Source: CAYWJT01 sp964458655 (GTDB lineage Bacteria; Acidobacteriota; Aminicenantia; Aminicenantales; Saccharicenantaceae). From it: a DNA stretch of 15,021 nucleotides. The notes below the pieces were generated by a model. The model was not told the DNA's origin. It saw only the letters and a list, made by a program, of their open reading frames with translations, and did not search any database. The stretch spans positions 1 through 15,021 of the forward strand of contig CAYWJT010000061.1 of assembly GCA_964458655.1 (NCBI GenBank), read 5' to 3'. Below are positions 6,543 through 13,061 of this stretch, piece after piece. Position 1 is the first letter of the stretch; each line of letters begins with the position of its first letter. A program made the translations under genes and the position numbers.

Positions 6543-7601
6543 TCAACTTTTCCGGACGGCGACTTCCCGCAGCCTTGCCGTGGCCTCGGGATTGCCGATG
6601 TATATCAGTATTTCCCCGGCTCTGAGCTTCCTTTCGCCGGCCGGCTTGAACTCGTAAGCGCCGGTGTCGGCGTTCTTCACGGCCACGAGCAGCGCGCCCG
6701 TTTTGTCCTCGAGCCTGGCCTCCCGGACGGTCTTGCCTTCAAGCGCGGAGCCGGGCTCCACGGGCATCTCTTCCACCCGCAGCCCCTTGTCTCGGTCGCG
6801 GAGCATCGTGTCGAGGAAGGTGGCGGCGGCCGGACGGACCATCTCCGAGGCCATGCGCATGCCGCCTATGAACGTGGGCGAGACGACGCTGTCGGCCCCG
6901 GCCTTCTTCATCTTGGCATGGGACTTGACGTCGATGCCCTTGGTCACTATTCGAACGTTCGGGCTGAGGCCGCGCGCCGTCATGGTGACGAACAGGTTGG
7001 CCTCGTCGCTGGGCAGCGAGAGAAATATGCCGGCGGCCCGTTCGATGCCGGCCTTGAGCAGGACCGCGTCCTCGGCCGGGTCGCCCGCGACGTAAAGCAG
7101 CCTCCGCCCGGCACGACCGCCGACTTCTTCCGGCCGGGCCAGCGATTCTGCGAGCAGCTTGAGCCGTTCTTCCGACGCTTCGACGACGACGAAGTCGCGG
7201 CCGGTCCGACTGAGCTCCAGGACGATGGTCTCGGCCGTCTCGTCGGCGCCGCAGACTATGTAATGGCCCCTGAGCCCGGCTATCTCTTTTTCCATTCTCT
7301 TTCTCCCCAGGATGTCCTTGAGCTCGCCTTCGACGATGAAGGCCGTGATCGAGGATACGGCGAAGGCGATGGTGCCCAGGCTGACGATGATGAAGAAGAC
7401 GGCGAAGACCCGCGCGGCCGGGTTGGCCGAGAGGTCGTTGACCTCGCCGTAGCCGATGGTCGAGATGGTGATGGCGGTCATGTAAACGGCGTCGAGCAGC
7501 GACCAGTCCGGTCCGCCCAGCAGCTTGAAGCCGGCGACCCCGACGAGGAAGACGACCAGGAATATGGCCACGGACGCTAATATCTTCCTGCGGTTGTTCA
7601 T
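6543..7601 (-). CDS. Two-helix potassium channel with RCK (TrkA-N/TrkA-C) domains
   Basis: This 352-residue K+ channel has the MthK layout. TM1 spans about 8-27, the pore helix and filter are TISTIGYGE (45-53, TIGYG at 48-52), and TM2 spans about 65-90. RCK-N covers about 112-245 and RCK-C (TrkA-C) about 268-350. The dinucleotide-binding GxGxxG of RCK-N is degenerate here (VCGADETAET at 116-125), similar to the CGWSES of MthK. By recalled alignment, the acidic Ca2+ ligands of MthK (D184, E210, E212) are not conserved, so the gating ligand is open. GGAG lies 6 bases before ATG 7601. SH3 follows after 111 bases on the same strand, so co-transcription with the cyclase operon is possible but not shown. 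Confidence 0.92.
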   Translation of the reverse strand: MNNRRKILASVAIFLVVFLVGVAGFKLLGGPDWSLLDAVYMTAITISTIGYGEVNDLSANPAARVFAVFFIIVSLGTIAFAVSSITAFIVEGELKDILGRKRMEKEIAGLRGHYIVCGADETAETIVLELSRTGRDFVVVEASEERLKLLAESLARPEEVGGRAGRRLLYVAGDPAEDAVLLKAGIERAAGIFLSLPSDEANLFVTMTARGLSPNVRIVTKGIDVKSHAKMKKAGADSVVSPTFIGGMRMASEMVRPAAATFLDTMLRDRDKGLRVEEMPVEPGSALEGKTVREARLEDKTGALLVAVKNADTGAYEFKPAGERKLRAGEILIYIGNPEATARLREVAVRKS

Positions 7602-7643
7602 AGCCGGCTCCGGCGGAATGGTCGTTCTGCCGCCATCAGTCGG

Positions 7644-7649
7644 ATTATA
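7644..7649 (-). promoter_or_regulatory. Candidate -10 box for the potassium channel gene
   Basis: A perfect TATAAT on the minus strand lies about 42 bases before ATG 7601, in an AT-rich pocket of otherwise GC-rich DNA. No good -35 is found at 16-18 bases (the best is TTACCC at 18), so the promoter may need an activator or another sigma factor. Confidence 0.4.
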
Positions 7650-7716
7650 TAAAATTCCTTTCCCTCAGGGTAATGTTTTTTTGGGCCGGCCGCGCGCGGA
7701 TGCCTGTGCTCACTAG

Positions 7717-7842
7717 ATTTCCGCCAGGGCCGACCGCATACTGGAGCTTGTCGACGGACGGCTCTCGAAGTCTTTCATCGTCCGGGAAACCGGCGAGGAG
7801 CGGGCCCGCGAGCTGGTCGAGGACCGGACCTGCCTGCTCTGA
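7717..7842 (+). pseudogene. Decayed C-terminal tail of an ABC-transporter ATPase
   Basis: The frame 7717-7842 encodes about 41 residues after a TAG at 7714-7716 and ends in TGA. It contains ISARADRILELVDGRL, the kind of sequence that follows the H-loop in LolD/MacB-type ABC ATPases (the family pattern is roughly THD..xxxADRIIxLxDGRI). No Walker A, signature or Walker B is present upstream, where the divergent potassium channel begins about 115 bases away, and there is no start codon or ribosome site. It is best read as a gene remnant left by a deletion or rearrangement. The assignment rests on one short motif. Confidence 0.5.
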
Positions 7843-8017
7843 ACCGGCAGGAGCCGTGGGCTGCCGTCTGAACGGGAGGGAGGCGGCGCGCCTCGGCCTT
7901 GTCATTGGAACCTCTCCACGATCGGGTACGAACGGCGAGGCAAATAAAGGGCGGTTTCGGTTGACTCCGGTAGGACACGCCGGTATCATCATCGAAGACG
8001 AGTCCTGGAACGACTGG
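7843..8017. other. Leader region of the P-type ATPase, no gene seen
   Basis: Counting from the potassium channel start, about 415 bases (7602-8017) hold no intact gene; apart from the ABC remnant and the channel -10 box nothing is recognisable. The frame of the ATPase stays open through this stretch back to 7673, but the translation is low-complexity and unlike P-type ATPase N-termini. I found no convincing promoter pair for the ATPase, though its promoter must lie here or in the remnant. Confidence 0.5.
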
Positions 8018-10795
8018 ATGAAGGCTGACGTTGTAAAGCTGAAGGACTCCGAGGCGGCCTGCGTCGCTGCCCCGGAAGGTCCCTGGCATGCCTGTTCGGT
8101 CGAGGCCGCCTACCGCAGGCTGTGCACCACGCCGTCCGGCCTGACGGAACAACAGGCGAGCCAACGGCTCCAGGAATACGGTCCCAATGCCCTGCCGGGT
8201 AAGAAACCGCCGTCGTTCCTCGGCGTAGTCCTTCATCAATTCTTGAACCCTCTCATCTACATCCTGCTGGCCGCGGCCGCGGTTTCATCGGTCTTGGGCG
8301 ATTTCAAGGACGCGGCTTTCATCCTGGCGGTTATCTTGGTCAACGCCGGGATCGGCACCTTTCAGGAATGGCGGGCTGAACGCTCCGCCCATGCTCTCCA
8401 GAGCCTGCTCAAGATACAGGCCAGGGTCAAGCGGGCAGGGGAGACCGTGACGCTTCCGGCCGAGGACTTGGTGCCCGGGGACCTGGTCCTGGTCGAGTCG
8501 GGCGACAAGGTCCCGGCCGACCTGCGGGTAGTGCAGGCCAACAATCTGACCGCTGACGAATCCCTCCTGACCGGCGAGTCCACTCCGGTCAGGAAGAACC
8601 CGGCCGAACTGCCCGAAAGGACGCCGGTGCATGAACAGGCCAACATGCTGTTCGCCGGCTCCACGGTGATATCCGGCCGAGGCCTGGGGCTGGTCGCGGC
8701 CACAGGCGCGAGAAGCGAGGTCGGCAAGATCGCCCGCTCCATCACGGAGACCGAGAGCGCCAAGCCTCCTCTGGTCGTCCGCATGGAACGCTTCTCCCGG
8801 CAAGTCGGTCTGGTTGTCCTGGCGTTCGCAGTCGTCCTGGGAGCAATATCTGTAGGCCGTGGCATGCCCATCATGGATGTCTTCTTCGTCATGGTCGCCA
8901 TGGCCGTATCGGCCATCCCTGAAGGGCTGCCGGTCGGCATGACGGTCGCCCTGTCCATAGCCACGGCCCGCATGACGCGGCGAGGCGTCATCGCCCGCAA
9001 GTTGGTGGCGGTGGAAAGCCTGGGCAGTTGCACGACCATCGCCAGCGACAAGACCGGGACCCTCACGGTCAACCAGCAGACGGTCAAGCTGATCGTGTTC
9101 CCGGAAGGCATCCGTGTGGAGGTCGGCGGGCAGGGGTATAACGACGAAGGCCGCCCCGGTTTGCCGGGCGGAGGGGAGCCGGACGAACGGACGCTCCTCA
9201 GGCTGCAGGAGGTCGCCCGGGCAGGGATCATATCGAACGAAGGGACGCTGGTGAAGAAGCCGGAGGGCTGGAGGTTCACTGGAGATTCTATGGACGTAGC
9301 CCTGCTGGCCTTGGGCTACAAGCTGGGCGTCGATCCCGATGACGAGCGGAGCCGTTCGCGGGTCGTGGCGGAGATACCTTTCGAGTCGGAGAAGCGATAT
9401 TCGGCGGCGGCTTTCAGGAGCCCCGGAGGCGTCAGGGCGGTGGTCAAGGGAGCGCTGGAGGTGGTGGCGCCGTTCTGCGCTGCGATGAGGACGAGCGAGG
9501 GGGACAAACCGCTGGACATGGAACTGCTGGCGATGAGAACGAGGGAGCTGGCCGAAGGCGGCTATCGCGTGCTGGCCGTCGCGGAAGGCCCCCTTTCCGA
9601 GGAACCGGCTCCAGGCACGCTGGAGGCGTCCGCGCTCCGCGGCCTGACCCTGCTCGCCCTCGTCGGCTTCATCGACCCGCTGAGGCCGGAAGTCAAGGAC
9701 GCGGTTTCCCGGGCGAGGCGGGCGGGCATCAAGGTGGTTATGATAACAGGCGACCATCCGGGGACGGCCCTGGCCATCGCGAAAGAGCTCGAGATCGCCG
9801 ACTCGGATGAGCAAGTCCTGACGGGTCACGATATGAATGCGGCGTTCGCTTATGACACGCCGGAGTTCCACGAGCGTCTGAGGAAAGTCCGGGTCTTCGC
9901 CCGGGTCACGCCGGAACAGAAACTTATGATCGTCGAAGGCCTTATGGAGATTGGCGAGTTCGTAGCCGTCACGGGGGACGGGGTAAACGACGCGCCGGCG
10001 CTCAACCGGGCCAATATCGGCGTGGCCATGGGATCGGGCACGGACGTGGCCAAGGACGCGGCTCAGATCATCATCACAGACGACAACTTCGCTTCCATAG
10101 TCAACGGCGTGGAGGAGGGCCGTTACGCCTACGCCAACGTGCGCAAGGTTACCCTGTTCCTCATCTCGACCGGCTTCGCGGAGCTTCTCCTGATATCCGC
10201 AGCCATGCTGGTGGGTCTGCCGCTGCCTTTTCTGGCCGTTCAGCTCCTCTGGTTGAACCTCGTGACCAACGGCATCCAGGACGTGGCCCTGGCCTTCGAG
10301 GCCGGCGAGAAGGAGCTGATGGAATTCCCGCCGCGTCGTCCGAGCGAGGGCCTCTTCAACCGCCGTATGATCGAACAGGTCCTGCTCGGCGGCGGGACCA
10401 TGGCCGCGGTCTGTCTCGGGGCCTGGGCGCTTCTGCTTCGGAGCGGCCGTCCCGAGCCTGAAGCCCGCAATCTGCTTTTGAGCCTGATGGTCGTCATGCA
10501 GTTCTTCCACGTGCTCAACTGCCGTTCCGAGTACCGGTCCGTATTCAAGGTCAGCATCCGCGACAACAGGGTCCTGGCGGCAGGGATGGCGGCCGCGTTC
10601 GCCGTCCATCTGGCGGCCGGCTTGTGGCCGCCGACGAATTCGCTCCTGCGGGTCGCGCCCATCCCAGCGGTGTCATGGGCGGCCATGGCCGGAGTCGGCG
10701 CTGTCCTGCTCGTCGTCATGGAGCTTTACAAACGACTGAGGCTGCCGACGAAGGGCGCGGCCGGGGCGGCCATCGCCTCCGGGCGCGGCGGTTGA
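8018..10795 (+). CDS. P-type cation ATPase, P2A (calcium-pump-like)
   Basis: This 925-residue cation pump spends ATP to move ions across the inner membrane. It has an N-terminal cation-ATPase domain (about 23-80), actuator motif TGES (185-188), M4 motif PEGLP (301-305), phosphorylation site DKTGTLT (D344), nucleotide-domain KGA (478-480), TGDH (577-580), TPEQK (631-635), hinge VTGDGVNDAP (651-660) and M5-M10. PEGLP and the layout place it near P2A Ca2+ pumps. However, the M6 motif is NLVTNG (747-752) where SERCA has NLVTDG, and the M5 Asn of SERCA site I seems to be Gly while the nearby Glu (E722) is kept. The transported ion is therefore uncertain. ATG 8018 fits the family N-terminus but has no clear Shine-Dalgarno; TTG 7961 is an alternative. 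It is transcribed divergently from the potassium channel. Confidence 0.92.
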   Translation: MKADVVKLKDSEAACVAAPEGPWHACSVEAAYRRLCTTPSGLTEQQASQRLQEYGPNALPGKKPPSFLGVVLHQFLNPLIYILLAAAAVSSVLGDFKDAAFILAVILVNAGIGTFQEWRAERSAHALQSLLKIQARVKRAGETVTLPAEDLVPGDLVLVESGDKVPADLRVVQANNLTADESLLTGESTPVRKNPAELPERTPVHEQANMLFAGSTVISGRGLGLVAATGARSEVGKIARSITETESAKPPLVVRMERFSRQVGLVVLAFAVVLGAISVGRGMPIMDVFFVMVAMAVSAIPEGLPVGMTVALSIATARMTRRGVIARKLVAVESLGSCTTIASDKTGTLTVNQQTVKLIVFPEGIRVEVGGQGYNDEGRPGLPGGGEPDERTLLRLQEVARAGIISNEGTLVKKPEGWRFTGDSMDVALLALGYKLGVDPDDERSRSRVVAEIPFESEKRYSAAAFRSPGGVRAVVKGALEVVAPFCAAMRTSEGDKPLDMELLAMRTRELAEGGYRVLAVAEGPLSEEPAPGTLEASALRGLTLLALVGFIDPLRPEVKDAVSRARRAGIKVVMITGDHPGTALAIAKELEIADSDEQVLTGHDMNAAFAYDTPEFHERLRKVRVFARVTPEQKLMIVEGLMEIGEFVAVTGDGVNDAPALNRANIGVAMGSGTDVAKDAAQIIITDDNFASIVNGVEEGRYAYANVRKVTLFLISTGFAELLLISAAMLVGLPLPFLAVQLLWLNLVTNGIQDVALAFEAGEKELMEFPPRRPSEGLFNRRMIEQVLLGGGTMAAVCLGAWALLLRSGRPEPEARNLLLSLMVVMQFFHVLNCRSEYRSVFKVSIRDNRVLAAGMAAAFAVHLAAGLWPPTNSLLRVAPIPAVSWAAMAGVGAVLLVVMELYKRLRLPTKGAAGAAIASGRGG

Positions 10796-10834
10796 GGCAT
10801 CTTGGCCCCGCCTGACGACGGTTGCGACATCCAT

Positions 10835-10874
10835 GTGCCGCTGGTTGCGCGTTCGCGGGCTGAGAAAGCGGCAC
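10835..10874 (+). other. Stem-loop between ATPase and amidohydrolase
   Basis: GTGCCGCT (10835-10842) and AGCGGCAC (10867-10874) form a perfect 8-bp stem enclosing 24 bases that can fold further (GCG..CGC). It lies about 40 bases after the ATPase stop and 36 bases before the amidohydrolase start. No T-tract follows, so it could be a factor-dependent terminator, an mRNA-stability element or an attenuator of the downstream gene. Confidence 0.35.
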
Positions 10875-10910
10875 CTGACTTGAGCCGGTCCTGAAAGGAG
10901 GCAGAGCACC

Positions 10911-12695
10911 TTGAAAACGAGAGTTTGCCTGACCTTGGGTCTCTTTTTGCTTTTTCTGGTGTCGATCTTCTCCTGCGCGCCGAAAGCGAAGGAGTCGGCC
11001 GACCTCATTCTCATCAACGCCAGAGTGTATACTCTCGAGCCGGGCTTGCCCGAAGCGTCCGCCGTAGTCATAAAGGGACACCGTATCCTGGATGTCTGCG
11101 TCACCGACAGGCAGGCCCGGAGATACGCCGGGACCGGCACAAGGACGATCGACCTCAAGGGCGCGTTCGTGACCCCGGGCATAATCGACGCCCACGTCCA
11201 TTTCAACCGCGCCGGGGCGCTGATCAACGATGCCAACCTGATGACCGTCTCGGACGAACAGGGGTTGCGTCGGGAGATCGCCCGAGTCGCTGCTCTGCTC
11301 GACCGCGGCGAGTGGATAACCGAAGGGCTCTGGGGCGCGTATGAGCAGTGGGCGCTGGGAGACGCGGGCGGGCGGGTTGACAAGGGCTCCGGGCGCGCGC
11401 CCTGGCGACCCCACCGCCGGATGATAGACGACCTGACTCCCGATAACCCTGTTTTTATCTGCCGTTATGATTACGAGGAGTGGCTGGCCAACAGCGCCGC
11501 CCTGGCGGCGTCCGGTTTGGACAAGATCAAGCCGGCGGGCCTGGAGTTGGACGCCGGCGGCGCGCCCACGGGCATCGTCTTCCGCGGCACTCCGGCTTTT
11601 GAGGCGCTCATCAAGGCCAGGAAGCCGAAGTCGGAGGCCAGGCAGCTCGAAGAGAACCGGGCCGCGCTCAAGGCCCTCAGGGAGGCCGGCATCGTCGAGA
11701 TCCACGACATAGCCGTTCCCGACCAGACTGAAAGGTTCGTCAAGCTCCAGGAGAACGGCGAGCTGACCTGCCGCGTCTGGCTGAGGCCGGACCTTTCCCT
11801 GGCCGCCCGCCTGAAGGCAGAGGGTTTCATGATGGGCATGCATCCTCGGACCCATCAAAAGGACGGCTGGCTGCGCTACGGGGCGCTGAAGGGCTACATA
11901 GACGGCATCATGGGCACCCACGGCGCGCTCTTTTTTGAGCCGTACAACGACCAGCCCGGGAATTACGGACACTGGAGGCATCACACTTCCGACGACCCTG
12001 AGCTCAGGACCGGCAACATGGAGAAGATGTACGGGCTGATCAAGACCGGTCTGGCCGCCGGGTTCGTGCCCAATGTCCATGCTATTGGCGACCGAGGTGT
12101 CGCCGAGATGCTGGACCTCTACGAACGCCTCAAGAAAGAAGGCGTGGACCTGGCCGGCTTCCGGGTCATCCATGCCCAGGTCATAAGGCCTCAGGACTTG
12201 CCCAGGTTCAAGGCCCTGAACGTCATCGCTGAGGTCAATCCCTATCACGTGTCGGACGATATGAGGTGGATGGAAGAGCGGATAGGGCATGAGCGCTGTC
12301 GGGGCGCCTACGCCTTCAAGTCCCTGCTCGATAACGGCGCCCGGCTCAGCTTCGGCTCGGACTGGCCCGGGACATCCGCCGCCGTTTACCATATGCACCC
12401 GAAGTACCTGATCTACGCCGCCGTGACCAGGAAGACCCTCAACGGCGAGCCCGAAGGCGGGTGGTTCCCGGAGCAGAGGATCTCGGTCGAGGAAGCCCTG
12501 AAGGCCTATACCATCAACAACGCCTATGCCGCCTTTGAGAGCGACATGCGAGGCACTCTAAAGAAAGGCAAGCTGGCGGACATAACCGTGTTCGACCGCA
12601 ACCTGCTCGAGATCCCGGCCGAAGAGATCCTTAAAACCGAGGTCCTGATGACCATCGTGGACGGGAGGGTCGTCTTCGATAGGCTCGGGAGGTAG
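10911..12695 (+). CDS. YtcJ-type amidohydrolase (Amidohydro_3), predicted lipoprotein
   Basis: This 594-residue metal-dependent hydrolase belongs to the YtcJ/NfdA group, known to hydrolyse amide or formamide bonds in a few members. The signal sequence ends in SIFSC, a plausible lipobox with C22 lipidated, so the enzyme would work outside the cytoplasm. Metal-site residues are visible: DAHVH (H95, H97), K327 in LKGYIDG, H390 in VHAIGDRG, H421 in VIHAQ and D484 in FGSDWP. The C-terminal beta segment (KGKLADITVFD, IVDGRVVF) completes the amidohydrolase fold. The start is TTG 10911, chosen because AAAGGAGG lies 9 bases before it and the signal peptide begins there. It sits 115 bases after the ATPase on the same strand. 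The substrate is unknown. Confidence 0.9.
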   Translation: MKTRVCLTLGLFLLFLVSIFSCAPKAKESADLILINARVYTLEPGLPEASAVVIKGHRILDVCVTDRQARRYAGTGTRTIDLKGAFVTPGIIDAHVHFNRAGALINDANLMTVSDEQGLRREIARVAALLDRGEWITEGLWGAYEQWALGDAGGRVDKGSGRAPWRPHRRMIDDLTPDNPVFICRYDYEEWLANSAALAASGLDKIKPAGLELDAGGAPTGIVFRGTPAFEALIKARKPKSEARQLEENRAALKALREAGIVEIHDIAVPDQTERFVKLQENGELTCRVWLRPDLSLAARLKAEGFMMGMHPRTHQKDGWLRYGALKGYIDGIMGTHGALFFEPYNDQPGNYGHWRHHTSDDPELRTGNMEKMYGLIKTGLAAGFVPNVHAIGDRGVAEMLDLYERLKKEGVDLAGFRVIHAQVIRPQDLPRFKALNVIAEVNPYHVSDDMRWMEERIGHERCRGAYAFKSLLDNGARLSFGSDWPGTSAAVYHMHPKYLIYAAVTRKTLNGEPEGGWFPEQRISVEEALKAYTINNAYAAFESDMRGTLKKGKLADITVFDRNLLEIPAEEILKTEVLMTIVDGRVVFDRLGR

Positions 12696-12797
12696 GGCCG
12701 TTTCGGGACTAGGGCCAATCGCCGCCGGCCAGGCTCGGAATCGCCGCATGATCGGCGCCTGCCGGGTCGTTGTCGGCCCACGAGCATAGAGTGGTTA

Positions 12798-12825
12798 CGG
12801 CTGATCTCGTTTTTATGATCAGCCG
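12798..12825. terminator. 9-bp inverted repeat between convergent genes
   Basis: CGGCTGATC (12798-12806) and GATCAGCCG (12817-12825) are perfect arms around a 10-base loop containing TTTTT. The right arm covers the stop codon of the minus-strand ThiS-like gene (12819-12821). No T-tract follows on either strand, so a bidirectional intrinsic terminator is doubtful. Factor-assisted termination or a protein-binding dyad are alternatives. The rest of 12696-12797 holds nothing I recognise. Confidence 0.4.
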
Positions 12826-13046
12826 CCGGAGTAGATCGGCGAGATGACGACACGGTCGCCGGCCTCGACAAGCTCGTTGGAGGCGATGGCCCGGCCGTTC
12901 CGGGTGATGACCTTGGGCCAGGAGCGGTCGACCTGGACGATGTCAAGCAGATTATCCGCGGTGGTCCCTTCCGGCACGTCGAGCTCCCGTTCGCTGAAGC
13001 CGACCTTCTGGATGAAGGGGCCGATGAGCTTGACCGTGATCCTCAT
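12819..13046 (-). CDS. ThiS/MoaD-family sulfur-carrier-like protein
   Basis: This 75-residue beta-grasp protein ends in SPIYSGG; the terminal Gly-Gly is the hallmark of ThiS/MoaD sulfur carriers, which are adenylated and thiocarboxylated there. The body has the family pattern MRITVKLIGPF, then VPEGTTADNLLD and VITRNGRAIASNELVEAGDRVVISP. Coding next to a tungsten oxidoreductase, it likely supplies sulfur for the pterin dithiolene of the cofactor or is dedicated to that enzyme. I chose ATG 13046 over the TTG at 13064 because AGGAGG lies 9 bases before the ATG. The gene begins 14 bases after the oxidoreductase stop, so the pair forms one operon. Confidence 0.88.
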   Translation of the reverse strand: MRITVKLIGPFIQKVGFSERELDVPEGTTADNLLDIVQVDRSWPKVITRNGRAIASNELVEAGDRVVISPIYSGG

Positions 13047-13055
13047 CGCGTCCGG

Positions 13056-13061
13056 CCTCCT
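13056..13061 (-). promoter_or_regulatory. Shine-Dalgarno deciding the ThiS-like start
   Basis: AGGAGG at 13061..13056 touches the last base of the oxidoreductase stop codon and is 9 bases from ATG 13046. It argues for the 75-residue product over the 81-residue TTG form and suggests coupled translation. Confidence 0.7.

Noticed and set aside
6541..6546. Perfect TTGACA (minus strand) at the end of the potassium channel gene as promoter for the SH3-cyclase operon
   Set aside because: No -10-like sequence is found 16-18 bases downstream; the match alone is not enough.
6060..7580. Plus-strand open frame of 506 codons opposite the SH3 and potassium channel genes
   Set aside because: It crosses a real intergenic gap and two well-supported genes; composition is typical of an antisense shadow.
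7673..8017. 115-residue N-terminal extension of the P-type ATPase in the same frame
   Set aside because: The sequence is unlike any P-type ATPase N-terminus, and another frame there carries the ABC-ATPase tail; ATG 8018 fits the family start.
8285..10609. Long minus-strand open frame (774 codons) opposite the P-type ATPase
   Set aside because: It is an antisense shadow in GC-rich DNA; the translation is rich in D, H, Q and R with no domain, and the plus strand carries all the ATPase motifs.
10716..12398. Minus-strand open frame of 560 codons opposite the amidohydrolase
   Set aside because: There is no domain, and the opposite strand holds the full amidohydrolase metal site.
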